This document shows positions 62,933-64,000 of a stretch of DNA of 64,000 nt, one piece after another (position 1 is the stretch's first letter; every line of letters starts with the position of its first letter). Both the position numbers and the translations under genes were made by a program. The notes beneath the pieces were generated by a model. The model had not been told where the DNA came from. It searched no databases and saw only the letters and a list, made by a program, of their open reading frames with translations. The stretch lies in NCBI GenBank assembly GCA_041398565.1, contig JAWKUN010000004.1, positions 682,001 to 746,000 on the forward strand, written 5' to 3'. This DNA comes from DATGPD01 sp041398565. GTDB lineage: Bacteria; Planctomycetota; UBA1135; UBA2386.

Positions 62933-63169
62933 CTACGCGAACACCGACTCGTCGTACTCCGCCTCGCGCAGCTTGGCCTGTGCCGCCGCCAGGCGGGCGA
63001 TCGGCACGCGCGGCCCGGAGCACGACACGTAGTCGAGGCCGATGAAGTGGCAGAAGCGGATCGAGTCGGGATGGCCGCCGTGCTCGCCGCAGATGCCGAC
63101 CTTCAGGTTCGGGCGCGCCTGCCGACCCCACTGCACCGCCGTCTGCATCAGCCGACTGGACTCTAGACT
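62933..63169 (-). pseudogene. ppdK: 3' fragment of pyruvate phosphate dikinase gene
   Basis: About 78 residues: SRLMQTAVQWGRQARPNLKV, GICGEHGGHPDSIRFCHFIG, LDYVSCSGPRVPIARLAAAQ. This is the very C-terminus of the PEP-utilising TIM-barrel domain of pyruvate, phosphate dikinase, which is normally about 900 residues long. KVGICGEHGG contains the catalytic Cys. Similarity stops abruptly at a GACTCTA direct repeat (63159-63172), beyond which lies an unrelated gene ending in the same frame at TAG 63170-63172. No start codon or ribosome site is visible. It is a rearrangement relic or an assembly join. Confidence 0.82.
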
Positions 63170-63172
63170 CTA
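63159..63172. repeat. GACTCTA direct repeat at the ppdK-fragment junction
   Basis: Two adjacent copies of GACTCTA, 63159-63165 and 63166-63172, marking where ppdK similarity ends and including the stop codon of the next gene (minus strand). Confidence 0.8.
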
Positions 63173-64000
63173 GTAAGGCCATCCCAGCGCCGCGCTGAGT
63201 GCACCCGGCGCTTCGCTTCCGACCCCGAGCACCAACCACTGCACGTGCACCATGCGGGGCGAGACCGAGCCCGTCACCGGCAGCGGCAGGTCGACGCACA
63301 CGTAGCCGACCCGCGGCGGCGATCGCCCCGCGGTCAGCGGCACCGTCGCCAGCACCGACGTCGCCAGCGCACAGCCCGTGAAGCCCCACGGCTCGAGCTT
63401 CAGCGGCAAAGGGATGCCGCCCCACGCTTGGTTCGACAGCCCGGCCAGCAGCACCGCCGGCGCCCCGGCCGGCGCCTCGCTCAGGTGCACGCGTACGCCG
63501 GCGGCGCCCAGATCGACGGCGCCGACCCGCGGCGCGCCGCGCAGGGTGCCCCGGCACGCCGGCCCCTCCGGACGCAGCGTCGATGGCGGCAGTCGGAACA
63601 GCGTGACCCGCCCGAGATGCGACAAGGGGCTCGCACCCAGTCCGTACAGGGGCTCGCCGGCAGCGAACACCGGAAAGGTGTCCCCCGGATGCGGCTTGCC
63701 CATTGCCACCCCCAGCCCGAACTGCGTGAACCACTGAATCTCATCCAAGCCGGGCGTGCAGATCTCGATCTCGCGTCCGTCGCGCAGCAAGTACACGAAC
63801 AGCCGGTCACCAAGCTGGCGCACCGGGTCTGCGATCATACTGACGCTCGCCCACGACCAGATCCTGAACACCGTCCTGGTCGAGGTCGAAGCCGCTGGCG
63901 ATCACCTCGCCGAACGCGAACGCGCTGCCGTACGGCGGAAACGCCTTGCGGAACGTGTACAGCGCCGAGCCGTCGCGCCCCGACACCACGCGCACGACGC
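63170..64000 (-). pseudogene. FG-GAP-type exported protein, partial, with a frameshift
   Basis: The gene runs in from the right edge. Near the edge the minus strand reads VVSGRDGSALYTFRKAFPP and ASGFDLDQDGVQDLVVGERQ, an FG-GAP repeat. That frame meets a stop at 63807. A second frame takes over with GDRLFVYLLRDGREIEICTP and FGLGVAMGKPHPGDTFPVFA, which continue the repeat, so one base is lost or gained near 63829-63836. The C-terminus (AGLSNQAWGGIPLPLKLEPW...DLPLPVTGSVSPRMVHVQWLV) is the shared terminal module. It is either a frameshifted gene or a sequencing error. Confidence 0.7.

Noticed and set aside
1..64000. CRISPR arrays, insertion sequences, prophage or integrative elements
   Set aside because: No regularly spaced repeats of CRISPR length, no transposase, integrase or phage structural genes were recognised on either strand.

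Overview
This is a high-GC, gene-dense window of bacterial chromosome. It most resembles an uncultured planctomycete-like organism. Evidence for that affiliation (inference): many exported proteins with planctomycete-style repeats (ELWxxDGT, FG-GAP/VCBS, two-component-propeller-like), a DUF1680/GH127 enzyme, a sulfatase and a sialate O-acetylesterase-type esterase, an ECF-sigma remnant, many orphan lipoproteins, and several genes whose best start is GTG or TTG. No rRNA, tRNA, CRISPR array, integrase or transposase was recognised.

Layout. 0-4.5 kb: two tandem ELWxxDGT repeat proteins, the first cut by the window edge. 5-9 kb: carbohydrate esterase, lipocalin-like DUF6265-type protein, sulfatase. 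9-13.5 kb: a cNMP-binding/methyltransferase fusion, an ECF sigma-factor remnant, and a HEAT-lipase fusion. 13.5-28 kb: exported proteins (a pseudo-hydrolase, a CarboxypepD_reg protein, a propeller protein, a beta-lactamase-family serine hydrolase, a HExxH protein), a compact ArsR-SRPBCC-DUF4287 operon, a large secreted protein, a barrel-like lipoprotein and a small membrane protein. 28-40 kb: DUF4256, a VCBS protein, nitrilase-family amidase, GH57 branching enzyme, GH127 lipoprotein, NAD-malic enzyme, a methyltransferase and a lipoprotein.

40.6-51.3 kb is one uninterrupted operon for an uptake [NiFe] hydrogenase: hyaA, hyaB, hyaC, hyaD, then hypA-hypB-hypF-hypC-hypD-hypE, and a His-rich nickel-transporter-like membrane protein. 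Nearly all junctions overlap or are a few bases apart. The small subunit has the six-cysteine signature of the oxygen-tolerant [4Fe-3S] proximal cluster. The genes together make, mature, supply nickel to and connect to the quinone pool a membrane-bound H2-oxidising enzyme facing the periplasm.

The most notable find lies convergent to that operon. At 51.3-53.4 kb a FGE/SUMF1-like lipoprotein gene is coupled by an ATGA overlap to a gene with an in-frame TGA at codon 78, in the context GGYT-U-PPFR. This is the iodothyronine-deiodinase active-site pattern. A 15-bp bulged hairpin with a GGUC apical loop starts 6 nt after the UGA and matches a bacterial SECIS. Conventional gene calling would split it into two fragments, but it is very probably a selenoprotein.

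53.8-64 kb: an MFS transporter, a small secreted protein, a Lon-like AAA+ protease coupled to a UspA-like protein, a DUF1801 protein with a histone-H1-like tail, and a GT39/ArnT-like glycosyltransferase coupled to a PAP2 phosphatase. Both of the last two carry in-frame repeat insertions. The GT39 insertion is a 78-bp palindromic element in two tandem copies. A diverged relative, with compensatory changes in its hairpin, sits upstream of hyaA. The right edge has a 3' fragment of ppdK abutting a frameshifted FG-GAP-type gene across a 7-bp direct repeat.
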